Assembly: GCF_014652235.1 (NCBI RefSeq)
Contig: NZ_BMYK01000016.1
Span: 62,001-126,000 of the forward strand
Origin: Pseudorhodoferax aquiterrae
GTDB lineage: Bacteria > Pseudomonadota > Gammaproteobacteria > Burkholderiales > Burkholderiaceae_C
DNA length: 64,000 nt
Reading direction: 5' to 3'
Position numbers and translations under genes: made by a program. Each line of letters begins with the position of its first letter. Position 1 is the first letter of the stretch. The notes below the pieces were generated by a model, which was given only the letters and a program-made list of their open reading frames with translations, searched no databases and was not told the origin of the DNA. This document shows, in pieces, positions 42,618 to 51,608 of this stretch.

Positions 42618-44048
42618 CTACGGTGCGGGAACCTCGTAAAGGGTGAACCGGCGGCTGGATCGATGCTCGATCATGCCGTCACCCAAGGAGGCGAGTACCT
42701 GCGCCGTGCGGTCGCGAGGCACTGCAACCCACAGCGGCCCACTTCGTGACCTGACGAGCGCCGACACCTCGTCCAGCGCCACTCCTTTGGCGGCGCCCTC
42801 GCTGTAGTAGCGCGCGGAAAAAGGGGCTCCACCCACAAAGTAGATCGGGACAGCGGCAGCCATTTCCTGAGCCTCGCGAACAAGCAGCTTCTCAGTTTTC
42901 AGGTAATTGGGATGCACGGCGACGATGAGAATCATTGCAGCGAACAAGGTCGGTACGAGCGCAACGCTGATGCCAACGACGACTCGCGACCACGCTGGCC
43001 TGCTGTATGCGAACGCGCGCCCAAGAAGCAACGCCAAGGCGGGCATCGAAGGCAGCACGTACGTCCACAGGATGTTTCCCGACAGGGTGAAAAGCACCGG
43101 CGATGCCAAAGCCCACAGCATCAGAAAGCGCACCTCGTCTCTGCGAAGAGCTGCCCACAGCTGAGCACGGGAGGGTGCGCGGTAAAGCGCAAGGAGCAGC
43201 CAACCGCATCCCACAAGGCTCCACGGCAGTCCAGCTAGCAGCGTGTCCACCCAAATGGCGCCGTAAGCACGCTCATGGGCTGATCCGTAGAGGTCTCCAC
43301 TCCAACCGGGATCCGTGAACCGAAGAAAGTGCTCACCAACCAGGAAGTATTGCAAGAATCCTGGGGTCTTTGCCTCAGCCAGGAGGTACCAAGGAACGAC
43401 GAGAACGACCGTCGTCGCAAGTCCTGGCGGCCAGAGCAGCAGTTTCCATCGGGCACGCGCGTCGGCGCTCCAAACCATCCAGGCGACGAGCACACCAAGC
43501 GACAGGACCGCTGCTATCGGGCCCTTTGCCAGCAGGCCGATAGCCATCCCAATGAAGACGCCGTATCGCCAGAACGGATGCGACGAAGTTCCAGCAAGAC
43601 AGAACGACACGAGGGTCAGGGTCGTTCCAAGCGCCAGGAAGGGATCGGTGAGCACGGCGCCGGACGCCACGAACGGAAGCAGGCTGGTTGCAAAGATGAC
43701 CAGAGCCCACCAAGCCGACACCGGCCCCATCGCTTGCCGTCCGAATTGGAACAAAAGCGCGGCGACGCCGATCATGGCAAGCCAACCGGGCAAACGGGCA
43801 CTGAACTCCGCAAGTCCAAGCCAGTCGATGGCGACGGCCTGAGTCCAGAAAGAAAGAGGAGGCTTTCCCCAAAAAGGGACGCCCGCAGAAAACCATGGCG
43901 TGACCCAGTCGCCCGACACCGCCATAAGACGCGCAATTTCCGCATAGCGCGGCTCAGAGGTGTCTGCGAACGGCACAGTTGCCATGGCAAGAAGCCGGAT
44001 GGCCTGACCGGCCACCAGAGCCAGCAAAATCAGTCTAAGTGCTGGCAT
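42618..44048 (-). CDS. ArnT-like lipid-linked glycosyltransferase (GT83/GT39)
   Basis: The 476-residue polytopic protein has about 11 hydrophobic helices. The N-terminal loop has the family's acidic pattern (ADTSEPRYAEIARLMAVSGDWVTPWF), followed by GVPFWGKPPLSFW and RLPGWLAMI. Later come LLAKGPIAAVLSLGVL and YFLVGEHFLRFTDPGWSGDLYG. ArnT proteins transfer 4-amino-4-deoxy-arabinose from undecaprenyl phosphate to lipid A. None of ArnA, ArnB or ArnD is seen here, so another sugar is possible. ATG 44048 overlaps the stop of the GT2 gene upstream. Confidence 0.88.
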   Translation of the reverse strand: MPALRLILLALVAGQAIRLLAMATVPFADTSEPRYAEIARLMAVSGDWVTPWFSAGVPFWGKPPLSFWTQAVAIDWLGLAEFSARLPGWLAMIGVAALLFQFGRQAMGPVSAWWALVIFATSLLPFVASGAVLTDPFLALGTTLTLVSFCLAGTSSHPFWRYGVFIGMAIGLLAKGPIAAVLSLGVLVAWMVWSADARARWKLLLWPPGLATTVVLVVPWYLLAEAKTPGFLQYFLVGEHFLRFTDPGWSGDLYGSAHERAYGAIWVDTLLAGLPWSLVGCGWLLLALYRAPSRAQLWAALRRDEVRFLMLWALASPVLFTLSGNILWTYVLPSMPALALLLGRAFAYSRPAWSRVVVGISVALVPTLFAAMILIVAVHPNYLKTEKLLVREAQEMAAAVPIYFVGGAPFSARYYSEGAAKGVALDEVSALVRSRSGPLWVAVPRDRTAQVLASLGDGMIEHRSSRRFTLYEVPAP

Positions 44049-45060
44049 GGACAAGCGCACGCTCAACCGCAGAGACGTTCGGAGTCAGCACGTCTCGAAC
44101 CAGGTAGAGAGGCCGTTGCTTGGCTTCCATGTAAGTCTTGCCCACGTACTCGCCCAAGAGACCTACGGTGATGAGCTGCACACCGCTGAGGAACGTCACC
44201 ATGGCGATCAGCGAAGGATAGCCAGCGACGTCCGACCCGAACATCACCGTCTTGCCGATGATCACGGCACCAAATCCGGCACCGCCAAGAGCCGCGACCG
44301 CACCGATACCGGTTGCCCACCGAAGCGGAGCAACCGAGAAGGATGTGATGCCCTCCATCGCGAGACCCAAAAGCGCGCCGTATCCCCAACGGGAGCGGCC
44401 CGCTGCGCGAGGCGCGCGGTCGTACTGCAGGACCACCGTGGGAAGCCCCACCCATGCGTACAGGCCCTTCATGTACCTGCACCTTTCCGACAGTTGCCCG
44501 AGCGCGTCGACGGCTCGTCGGCTCATGAGCCGGAAGTCGCCGGTATCCACGGGAATGGGAGACCGGCTCAAACGTTGAAGAAGCCGGTAATACACATGCG
44601 CCGAGGCGCGCTTCATCCACGATTCGCCGTGACGTCGCCTGCGCTGCATGCACACGACGTCGGCGCCCTGAGCCCAAGCGTTCATCATCGCGGGGATCAA
44701 CTCCGGTGGATCCTGGAGGTCAGCATCAAGGATCACGACGGCGTCACCGCGCGCATGCTCGATGCCCGCCATCATGGCGGCTTCCTTCCCAAAGTTTCGG
44801 CTCAACCGCACGATGCGGGTGACCGAGCGTGCGCGCGAGGACCAAGCTGCGCATTGGCGAAGAACGTCGGCGCTGCCATCGCCGCTTCCATCGTCCACGT
44901 AGACGATCTCCGTCGGCATGTCGAGGGCATCCAGCACCGCGCGAACGCGCGTATGGCAGATCGGCAGGACATCCCGTTCGTTGAAGAACGGGATGACCAC
45001 CGACAGGCGACAGGCGCTGGCGTCGTCAGCGCCGAAGGGCAAGCGAGTGGTCGCATTCAT
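44035..45060 (-). CDS. GT2 polyprenyl-phosphate glycosyltransferase (ArnC/GtrB-like)
   Basis: The 341-residue enzyme has the GT2 core LSVVIPFFNERDVLP, VYVDDGSGDGSADVL, LSRNFGKEAAMMAGIEHARGD and the DxD-type LDADLQDPPELIPAMM. A late block (TGDFRLMSRRAVDAL) and two C-terminal helices (ALGGAGFGAVIIGKTVMF and SLIAMVTFLSGVQLITVGLLGEY) are as in GtrB/ArnC. It would make an undecaprenyl-phosphate sugar as donor for the ArnT-like enzyme, with which its stop overlaps by 14 nt. It is distinct from the sibling at 31966. The pair could decorate lipid A or another glycan. Confidence 0.9.
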   Translation of the reverse strand: MNATTRLPFGADDASACRLSVVIPFFNERDVLPICHTRVRAVLDALDMPTEIVYVDDGSGDGSADVLRQCAAWSSRARSVTRIVRLSRNFGKEAAMMAGIEHARGDAVVILDADLQDPPELIPAMMNAWAQGADVVCMQRRRRHGESWMKRASAHVYYRLLQRLSRSPIPVDTGDFRLMSRRAVDALGQLSERCRYMKGLYAWVGLPTVVLQYDRAPRAAGRSRWGYGALLGLAMEGITSFSVAPLRWATGIGAVAALGGAGFGAVIIGKTVMFGSDVAGYPSLIAMVTFLSGVQLITVGLLGEYVGKTYMEAKQRPLYLVRDVLTPNVSAVERALVHAST

Positions 45061-45108
45061 GGCATGAGCCCTTGGTAGAGCGCTATGGATGTAAGCAGGT
45101 CGCGGGCT

Positions 45109-48100
45109 TCAGCTAGCATGCGGCGCTGCAAGCCGCTGCGATGGCGGTTGGTCTTGCGCGCCCTCCTCGTCTTCCTCCTGATCGCGGCGGTATGCCAGTC
45201 GGTACAGTACCGGCAAGACCAAAAGCGTCAGAGCGGTCGACGACAGAATCCCGCCGATCACGACCGTCGCGAGCGGGCGTTGAACCTCCGCACCCGTCCC
45301 GGTGGCGATGGCCATCGGCACGAAACCGAGCGATGCAACCAACGCGGTCATCAGCACGGGGCGAAGGCGGGTCAAAGCACCCTCTCGCACCGCATGGTCA
45401 ACCGATGCTCCGCCTTCTCGCAGGTTGCGGATGAACGAAATCATGACCAGGCCGTTCAGCACGGCGACACCAGACAGCGCGATGAAGCCGACGGCTGCCG
45501 TGATCGACAGCGGCATGTCCCGCAGCCACAGGGCCACGATGCCGCCGGTCAACGCAAACGGGATGCCGGTGAACACGATCAGGCCGTCACGGATGTTGCC
45601 GAACATGGCGAACAGCAGCGTGAACACCATGAGCAGTGCTACCGGAACCACGATCTGAAGGCGCTGCGTGGCAGATTGCAGGTTCTCGAACTGGCCGCCC
45701 CAGGTCATCCAGTATCCTGGGGGAATCGTCACTTGCTGCTGGATCGCCGAACTGGCCTCCTGGACGAACGAGCCCATGTCACGGCCACGTACGTTGGTGC
45801 TGACCACGATGCGGCGCTTGCCGTCCTCTCGGCTGATCTGATTCGGACCAGGAGCCAATTCGAGAGTCGCCAGTTCCGACAGCGGGATGAAGCTCACGCG
45901 AGCGGATCCCCCCGACTGCTCGCCCGCGGGCAGCGTGATCGGCAGACGTCGAATCGACTCCAGGTCGCCGCGCAGGTTTTCGGGCAGACGAACCACGATG
46001 TCAAAGCGACGATCGCCTTCGAACAGGGTGCCCGCACTACGCCCGCCGATTGCGGTCGCGATGGTGTCCTGCACGTCGCCGATGTTGACGCCATAGCGCG
46101 CGGCCTTGGTTCGGTCGATCTTGACGGTGAGCATGGGTAGCCCGGTGGTCTGCTCGACGTTGACCTCGGACGAGCCGCTGATGTCGCCCAGGACCTTTGC
46201 GATCTCTTGGGCGGTCTTGTTCAACTGGTCCATGTCGTCGCCGAACACTTTGACAGCCACGTCGGCGCGGACCCCGGAGATCAGTTCGTTGAAGCGAAGC
46301 TGAATCGGCTGCGAAAACTCGTAGTTGTTGCCAGGCAGTTCGCCGACGCGCTTTTGAACGGCGGCCACAAGTTCCTGGTGCGTGCGCTTGGGAGTAGGCC
46401 AATCGTCTTCAGGCTTGAGCATCACGTACGCGTCCGAGATGTTGGGCGGCATCGCGTCCGAGGCGATCTCGGCCGTGCCGGTGCGCGCGAACACGCGCTC
46501 GATCTCCGGGAACTCCTCCTTCAGCGTGCGCTCGAGCTGCTGCTGCATCTGCACCGACTGCGTGAGGCTCGTGCCCGGTATGCGCAGGGCCTGGATGGCG
46601 AAATCGCCCTCGTTCAAGCTCGGAATGAACTCGCTTCCAAGACGCGTGGCCACCAGGCCGGACAGCACGATGGCGACGCCAGCAACGGTCAGGACCACAG
46701 CTTTGGCGCCCATCGCACGGTCCAGCAGCGGTTCGTACGCGCGGCGCGCCCAGCCCATCAGGCGGTTCTCCTTCTCGCCAACCTTCTTGCCGATGAACAG
46801 CGCCACGGCAGCGGGAATGAACGTCACCGACAGGATCATGGCGCCCAGCAGTGCGATCACGACGGTCAACGCCATCGGATGGAACATCTTGCCTTCGACG
46901 CCGGTGAGCGCAAAGATCGGCAGGTACACCACCATGATGATCAGCTGGCCGAACAGAAGCGGGCGGCGTGCCTCTTGAGATGCAGCGAACACTTCATGGA
47001 AGCGCTCGCTGCGCGTCAGTGGCCGGCCAAGACGCTCCTGCGCATGGGCCAATCGACGCACGCAGTTCTCGACGATCACGACAGCACCGTCGATGATGAT
47101 GCCGAAGTCCAGCGCCCCCAAGCTCATGAGGTTCGCGCTGACCTTCTGATTGACCATGCCCGTGAACGTGAACAGCATGGACAGCGGAATCACCAGTGCT
47201 GTCAGAAGCGCCGCTCGGATGTTGCCCAGGAACAGGAACAACACCACGATCACCAGCACAGCGCCTTCGAGCAAGTTCTTCTTGACGGTGGCAATCGCCT
47301 TATCCACGAGCACCGTGCGGTCGTACACTGTGACGGCCTTGACCCCCTCGGGCAGGTTGCGATTGATTTCCTCCATCTTCTTGGCCACGGCCTGAGCCAC
47401 AGTACGGCTGTTCTCGCCAATCAGCATGAACACCGTGCCAAGGACGACCTCTCGGCCGTTGTCGGTGGCGGCACCCGACCGCAGATCGCGGCCGATCTCA
47501 ACGTCAGCCACGTCGCGCACGCGCACCGGCGTGCCGCCGCTGTTCGCGAGCACGATGTTGCGAAGATCCTCCAGCCCGGTCGCCTGGCCGGGCGCACGGA
47601 TCAGATACTGCTCGCCGCGCCGCTCGATGTAGCCCGCGCCGACGTTGGCGTTGTTGCGCTCCAGGGCCTGGACCACATCGCCAAGACTCAGACCGTAGGC
47701 AAGCAGACGATCTGGCAGCGGAGCAATCTGGTATTGCTTTTCAAACCCGCCGATGGTGTTGATTTCGGTCACACCGGGCACGTTGCGCAGTTGCGGCTTG
47801 ATGATCCAGTCTTGGACCACCCGCAGGTCGGTCGGGGTGTACGGCGTCCCATCTTCCTTCTTGGCCCCCTCCTCGGCTTCCACGGTCCAGAGGTAGATTT
47901 CCCCCAGCCCCGTGGAGATTGGCCCGATGACAGGTCGAACGCCTTCTGGCAGAGAAGACGCTGCGCCTTGCACCCGCTCGTTCACGAGCTGGCGTGCGAA
48001 GTACACATCTGTGCCATCCTTGAAGATCACGGTGATCTGCGAAAGACCATAGCGAGACATGGAACGTGTCTGCTGCAGGCCTGGAAGGCCTGCCATGACC

Positions 48101-48312
48101 GTCTCAAGCGGAAAGGTCACGCGCTGCTCGGTCTCCAGCGGCGAGTAGCCAGGTGCAGCGGTGTTGATCTGGACCTGGACGTTCGTGATGTCCGGTACGG
48201 CCTCGATCGACAGCCGCTGGTAGTTGTAAATGCCCAGGCCTACCATGCCCAGCACGGCCAGCAGGACCAGCCAGCGCTGCTCGATGGCGAAGCGGATGAT
48301 GCGTTCAAACAT
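45109..48312 (-). CDS. czcA: HME-RND efflux pump, CzcA-type
   Basis: The 1067-residue transporter has 12 transmembrane helices and two large periplasmic loops. In TM4 it has DFGIIIDGAVVIVEN, the CzcA (HME1) form, which predicts Co/Zn/Cd rather than Cu/Ag (CusA) transport. Other motifs are GYSPLETEQRVTFPLETVMAGLPGL, GLGEIYLWTVE, and GTSLTQSVQMQQQLE. It takes divalent metal from the periplasm or cytoplasm and uses protons. It starts 13 nt after czcB, in the order czcI-czcC-czcB-czcA leftward. It is far from the backbone in base composition. Confidence 0.95.
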   Translation of the reverse strand: MFERIIRFAIEQRWLVLLAVLGMVGLGIYNYQRLSIEAVPDITNVQVQINTAAPGYSPLETEQRVTFPLETVMAGLPGLQQTRSMSRYGLSQITVIFKDGTDVYFARQLVNERVQGAASSLPEGVRPVIGPISTGLGEIYLWTVEAEEGAKKEDGTPYTPTDLRVVQDWIIKPQLRNVPGVTEINTIGGFEKQYQIAPLPDRLLAYGLSLGDVVQALERNNANVGAGYIERRGEQYLIRAPGQATGLEDLRNIVLANSGGTPVRVRDVADVEIGRDLRSGAATDNGREVVLGTVFMLIGENSRTVAQAVAKKMEEINRNLPEGVKAVTVYDRTVLVDKAIATVKKNLLEGAVLVIVVLFLFLGNIRAALLTALVIPLSMLFTFTGMVNQKVSANLMSLGALDFGIIIDGAVVIVENCVRRLAHAQERLGRPLTRSERFHEVFAASQEARRPLLFGQLIIMVVYLPIFALTGVEGKMFHPMALTVVIALLGAMILSVTFIPAAVALFIGKKVGEKENRLMGWARRAYEPLLDRAMGAKAVVLTVAGVAIVLSGLVATRLGSEFIPSLNEGDFAIQALRIPGTSLTQSVQMQQQLERTLKEEFPEIERVFARTGTAEIASDAMPPNISDAYVMLKPEDDWPTPKRTHQELVAAVQKRVGELPGNNYEFSQPIQLRFNELISGVRADVAVKVFGDDMDQLNKTAQEIAKVLGDISGSSEVNVEQTTGLPMLTVKIDRTKAARYGVNIGDVQDTIATAIGGRSAGTLFEGDRRFDIVVRLPENLRGDLESIRRLPITLPAGEQSGGSARVSFIPLSELATLELAPGPNQISREDGKRRIVVSTNVRGRDMGSFVQEASSAIQQQVTIPPGYWMTWGGQFENLQSATQRLQIVVPVALLMVFTLLFAMFGNIRDGLIVFTGIPFALTGGIVALWLRDMPLSITAAVGFIALSGVAVLNGLVMISFIRNLREGGASVDHAVREGALTRLRPVLMTALVASLGFVPMAIATGTGAEVQRPLATVVIGGILSSTALTLLVLPVLYRLAYRRDQEEDEEGAQDQPPSQRLAAPHAS

Positions 48313-48325
48313 TGCTTCGCGACCC

Positions 48326-49663
48326 TCAGTGGCTATGCGTTGCAGAACTCTTGCCCTGCTCGGATTTGATGACGAAGCTGCCATCGGCGGCGTAGGACTC
48401 GCCGGACTGCAAGCCTTCGAGGATCTCCACCCGCTGCCCGTCGGAGCGGCCAATGCGAACAGGCCTCGCCTCGAATCCGCCCTCCACCTTCACGAACACG
48501 GACGGCTTGTCCTCCACGGTCTGCACCGCGTCGGATGCGACGGTGACCGGCGACGGCGTTTCGTTGTCGTTGGTCAGCACCTCGACGGTGACGAACAGGC
48601 CGGGCCGCCAAGCGCCCCGCGGGTTGTCCAGAACCACCCGCGCAGGCGCCGTGCGCGTCTGCGCCCCGATCAGCGAGCCCACATAGGAAATTTTTCCGTC
48701 GGCCACCATGTCGGCGGCGGCGGCACGCACCCGCACGCGCTCGCCAACCCGAACCTGCATGAGGTCACGCGCGCTCACACTCATCTCTGCCCAGACGGTG
48801 GACAAATCGGACAAGGTGAACACGTTCGTGCTTTCTTGGACGGCTTCGCCGAGGGCGATGTGCTTCTCGACCACCATGCCATCGAAGGGAGCGCGCAACT
48901 CGACACGGCCCAGGGCACCACTGCTCGGCGCCGCGCCCAACGTGCGGAGCTGCTGGGTGGCGTTCGCCACGGCGATCTCCGCCTCGCGCAGAGCCTGGCG
49001 TGCCTGCAGCACGTCCTGCTCGGGCGAAATTTTCTGCTCCCAGAGCGTGCGTTCGCGATCGTAGGTCGTCTGCGCCAGTTCGCGGCGTCGTTGCGCGGCT
49101 TGCAGGTCCGATCGGATCGACGAAACGCCAGCACTCGACACCACGGCGAGGACTTGTCCCTTGCGCACCTGTTGGCCCAGGTTGGCGCTGACACCTTCGA
49201 CGACCCCAACCACACGAGGAACGATGTGGGCCGTCCGGTCTTCGTTGAATCGGATCTCACCAGGCAGCTGCAACGCAGTGCGAACGATTGCCGATCCGCT
49301 CCGTTCGATCTTGATGCCTGCAGACTTCACCTGCGCATCGGTCATGGGCACCTTCTCGGCCTCCTCCTTATGGCCGCCCGACTCTTCCTTGGCCGGTGCC
49401 GCGCTCGACTTCGAAGGCTGCGCTTCCTTGGGTTCGGACTTCCCCGCCCCCTTGCTCGCATCTTTTTCCTCGGCGCCATGACCGTGTCCGTCGTCCTCAG
49501 ACTGACTGGTCTTTTCTCCGTGACCATGCCCGTCGCCCTCGCCGTGGCTTTCGCCACCTCTGAGCAACAGATAGGCACCAGCACCGCCGAGCAGCAGCAC
49601 CAAGACGATCACGATGAGTTGGGTGCGTCCGGACGTGGCGGACGTGCTTTTCGAATTGGCCAT
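48326..49663 (-). CDS. czcB: Periplasmic adaptor (membrane fusion) protein CzcB
   Basis: The 445-residue adaptor has an N-terminal anchor helix (LIVIVLVLLLGGAGAYLLL) and a His/Gly/Glu-rich segment (GESHGEGDGHGHGEK and DDGHGHGAEEK) near residues 40-65 that should bind metal. A long coiled hairpin, a lipoyl domain (VVGVVEGVSANLGQQVRKGQVLAVV) and a beta-barrel (APFDGMVVEKHIALGEAVQ) follow. A short C-terminal HSH tail may also bind metal. It links CzcA and CzcC. The extended His-rich N-terminus is typical of CzcB relatives. Confidence 0.95.
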   Translation of the reverse strand: MANSKSTSATSGRTQLIVIVLVLLLGGAGAYLLLRGGESHGEGDGHGHGEKTSQSEDDGHGHGAEEKDASKGAGKSEPKEAQPSKSSAAPAKEESGGHKEEAEKVPMTDAQVKSAGIKIERSGSAIVRTALQLPGEIRFNEDRTAHIVPRVVGVVEGVSANLGQQVRKGQVLAVVSSAGVSSIRSDLQAAQRRRELAQTTYDRERTLWEQKISPEQDVLQARQALREAEIAVANATQQLRTLGAAPSSGALGRVELRAPFDGMVVEKHIALGEAVQESTNVFTLSDLSTVWAEMSVSARDLMQVRVGERVRVRAAAADMVADGKISYVGSLIGAQTRTAPARVVLDNPRGAWRPGLFVTVEVLTNDNETPSPVTVASDAVQTVEDKPSVFVKVEGGFEARPVRIGRSDGQRVEILEGLQSGESYAADGSFVIKSEQGKSSATHSH

Positions 49664-49671
49664 GACAGCAA

Positions 49672-50958
49672 TCAGGGTTGGGTAAAGGTGGGGCCGATGA
49701 CGCGAGCGACGTCCGCCACCGCACGGTGGGCGTCACCAAGCGAACGTAGGTACTGGGCTCTCGCTTGCAGCAGGGTGCGTTGAGCGTCGAGCACATCGAG
49801 GTACTGGAACTTGCCGAGTTCGAATCCCCTGGCTGCTGCGTCAAAAGCCGTTTGCGCAGAGGGAAGGATCTCGGACGTGACCGCCGACACTTCCTCAGAA
49901 GCGACGGTGAGCCGTTGTCGTGCGATCGAGAGATCCGCTTGCAAGCGGAGTTCCAACGCGCGCGTGTCGTCCTCGGACTTGTCTCGCCGGCGCAGGGCCT
50001 CGACGATGTTCCCGCGGTTGGTGTCGAAGACGGGCAGCGGGATGGACACTCCGACGACAGCGATCGTGCTCCCCCTGCCTTCTTGCTGAGCGCGCTGAAA
50101 CCCAGCGCTGACCGTGATGTCCGGGGTTCTCTTGGCCAACTCCAGATCGGCCAGCGCCGACAGCCTTTGGGTCTCCAAGCGAGCTTGGCGCAACGTGGGG
50201 GAACCGACCGCCGTCTGCTGCAAGACTTCGATGCTCGGCAATGTTGGCAGCGTCAATGCATCGCCGTTGAGCGACTCGAACGGGACGTTTGCCGTCGTCA
50301 ATGCACGTAGTTCCTGCAGCTGGGCTCGAAGCTCGCCCTGGGCCTGGACCAGTTCAAGCCGCACGTTCGCTTCGGCAACCTTGGAGCGCGTTTCTTCAAG
50401 TGGCGAGACCTTTCCCGCCTGGACTCGCCTGGAAGCAGCCAAACTCCCAGACCGTGCGACGTCCAACGACGCCTGAGCAAGCCGCACTCGCTCCTGAGAC
50501 AGGAGCGCAGCCAGGAAGACCGCCGTGACGTCTGCACGCAGCTGGGTTTCGCGCAGCTGCTTGGCGACCCGCGCTCCTTCGACCGCGCGCTCCGCCGCAT
50601 TGACTCTGGCCGCGCGCTTGCCACCGAGTTCGAACGGCTGGCTAAGCGACATCGTGGTCGTCCGACTGCGCGTCCTGACGTCTTCAACGTCGACGCTCAA
50701 CGTTGGGTTCTGGTACACGCCAGCTTGTATCAGCGCACCTTCGGCAGCTTCGATTTCTCGCTGCGCGGCCGACAGGGACGGATTGAACTCCAACGCAGCC
50801 TGAACAGCCTCATTCAACGTAAAAGCGCGGGGAGCCAAGGCCGCACCGGGGCTCACCTGCGAAACGGCCGTCACGGGCGGTACGACCGGTTGAGCAAGCG
50901 CAGACGCACTTCCCAAAGCCGCCAGCGCAAAGGCGAGCGGCGCAATCAACCTGCACAT
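49672..50958 (-). CDS. czcC: Outer-membrane efflux channel CzcC (TolC family)
   Basis: The 428-residue precursor has a signal (LIAPLAFALAALGSASALA) and the OEP repeats FTLNEAVQAALEFNPSLSAAQREIEAAEGALIQAGVYQNPTLS (ends given) and TLRQARLETQRLSALADLELAKRTPDITVSAGF. It forms the trimeric exit duct of the CzcCBA complex. It ends 9 nt before the czcB start, and a small gap (84 nt) separates it from the CzcI gene. The C-terminus is DVARVIGPTFTQP. Confidence 0.94.
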   Translation of the reverse strand: MCRLIAPLAFALAALGSASALAQPVVPPVTAVSQVSPGAALAPRAFTLNEAVQAALEFNPSLSAAQREIEAAEGALIQAGVYQNPTLSVDVEDVRTRSRTTTMSLSQPFELGGKRAARVNAAERAVEGARVAKQLRETQLRADVTAVFLAALLSQERVRLAQASLDVARSGSLAASRRVQAGKVSPLEETRSKVAEANVRLELVQAQGELRAQLQELRALTTANVPFESLNGDALTLPTLPSIEVLQQTAVGSPTLRQARLETQRLSALADLELAKRTPDITVSAGFQRAQQEGRGSTIAVVGVSIPLPVFDTNRGNIVEALRRRDKSEDDTRALELRLQADLSIARQRLTVASEEVSAVTSEILPSAQTAFDAAARGFELGKFQYLDVLDAQRTLLQARAQYLRSLGDAHRAVADVARVIGPTFTQP

Positions 50959-51042
50959 TCAAATTTCTCCAATCCAACAAACACCAAGACTCTGGCTCGG
51001 CCTTTTTCGTGTGGCGCACGCGCCACCGACAAAACAGGCTGC

Positions 51043-51390
51043 TTAAGCTTGCAGCGGCCATTTGGGCCGCTCGATGTCCGGTATGTGGATCGAAGTCATG
51101 GCAGGGCATGGCGACGAGATAAGGTCGCCAGCGCCCTGAGCGGTAACGGCTGGCGGAAGGTGCTCAGACGGATGAGCGGTCCACGCATGGCACGCGCTGC
51201 AGTCGGGATCGCCAAGTGCCGAGTCGCCAGTGGCTGCCTCCGAACTGGTCTGCGAATCGGCGTGGGAGTGAACATGATGGCCAAAATGCGCGGCTGCCAC
51301 CTGTTTTTCGTGAGCGCAGTACCCCGCAGCCGCAGCCCAAGTCATGCGCAACGGCATGAGCAGGAGCAAGGCGAGGAGCACCCAGCGCAT
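51043..51390 (-). CDS. CzcI-like protein, first gene of the czc operon
   Basis: A 115-residue exported protein. ATG 51390 gives a signal MRWVLLALLLLMPLRMTWA; a TTG at 51414 would add eight residues. The mature part has YCAHEKQVAAAHFGHHVHSHADS, with His and Cys residues in the CzcI pattern, and DPDCSACHAW later. CzcI is located just upstream of czcC in related metal-resistance loci; its role is thought to be regulatory or metal-binding. Two boxes (51524 and 51559) lie upstream between it and the response regulator. Confidence 0.8.
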   Translation of the reverse strand: MRWVLLALLLLMPLRMTWAAAAGYCAHEKQVAAAHFGHHVHSHADSQTSSEAATGDSALGDPDCSACHAWTAHPSEHLPPAVTAQGAGDLISSPCPAMTSIHIPDIERPKWPLQA

Positions 51391-51608
51391 CAGCGAACGG
51401 TTAGAACCAAACAAACAGGACCTTTTCAGTCAATAGGACAGCGACCACTCAGGCTGTCCGCCTACGGGTTTCCCCGGGCGACCAAGTGTAGGAACATGTT
51501 CCGACCCATCTTCCAACGCATTGATTACTTTTTTGTCATCTCGCTTTCCTGGGCAAGCATGACAAAAATATCATCTCCGCATTCTTGCATTCGGAACACA
51601 ATTTCGTC
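51391..51608. promoter_or_regulatory. Divergent czcICBA/czcRS control region with two operator-like boxes
   Basis: The gap carries ATTAC-TTTTTT-GTCAT (51524-51539) and ATGAC-AAAAAT-ATCAT (51559-51574). Their starts are 35 bp apart, between the leftward czcI and the rightward response regulator. A perfect palindrome GGAACATGTTCC (51491-51502) lies further toward czcI. This is the expected place for self-control by the two-component system. Confidence 0.65.

Noticed and set aside
45109-48312. CusA (copper/silver) assignment
   Set aside because: TM4 carries DFGIIIDGAVVIVEN, the CzcA form, not the CusA-type motif.
46207-48369. Long plus-strand frame opposite czcA
   Set aside because: Antisense shadow of a well-supported RND pump gene; composition is not protein-like.
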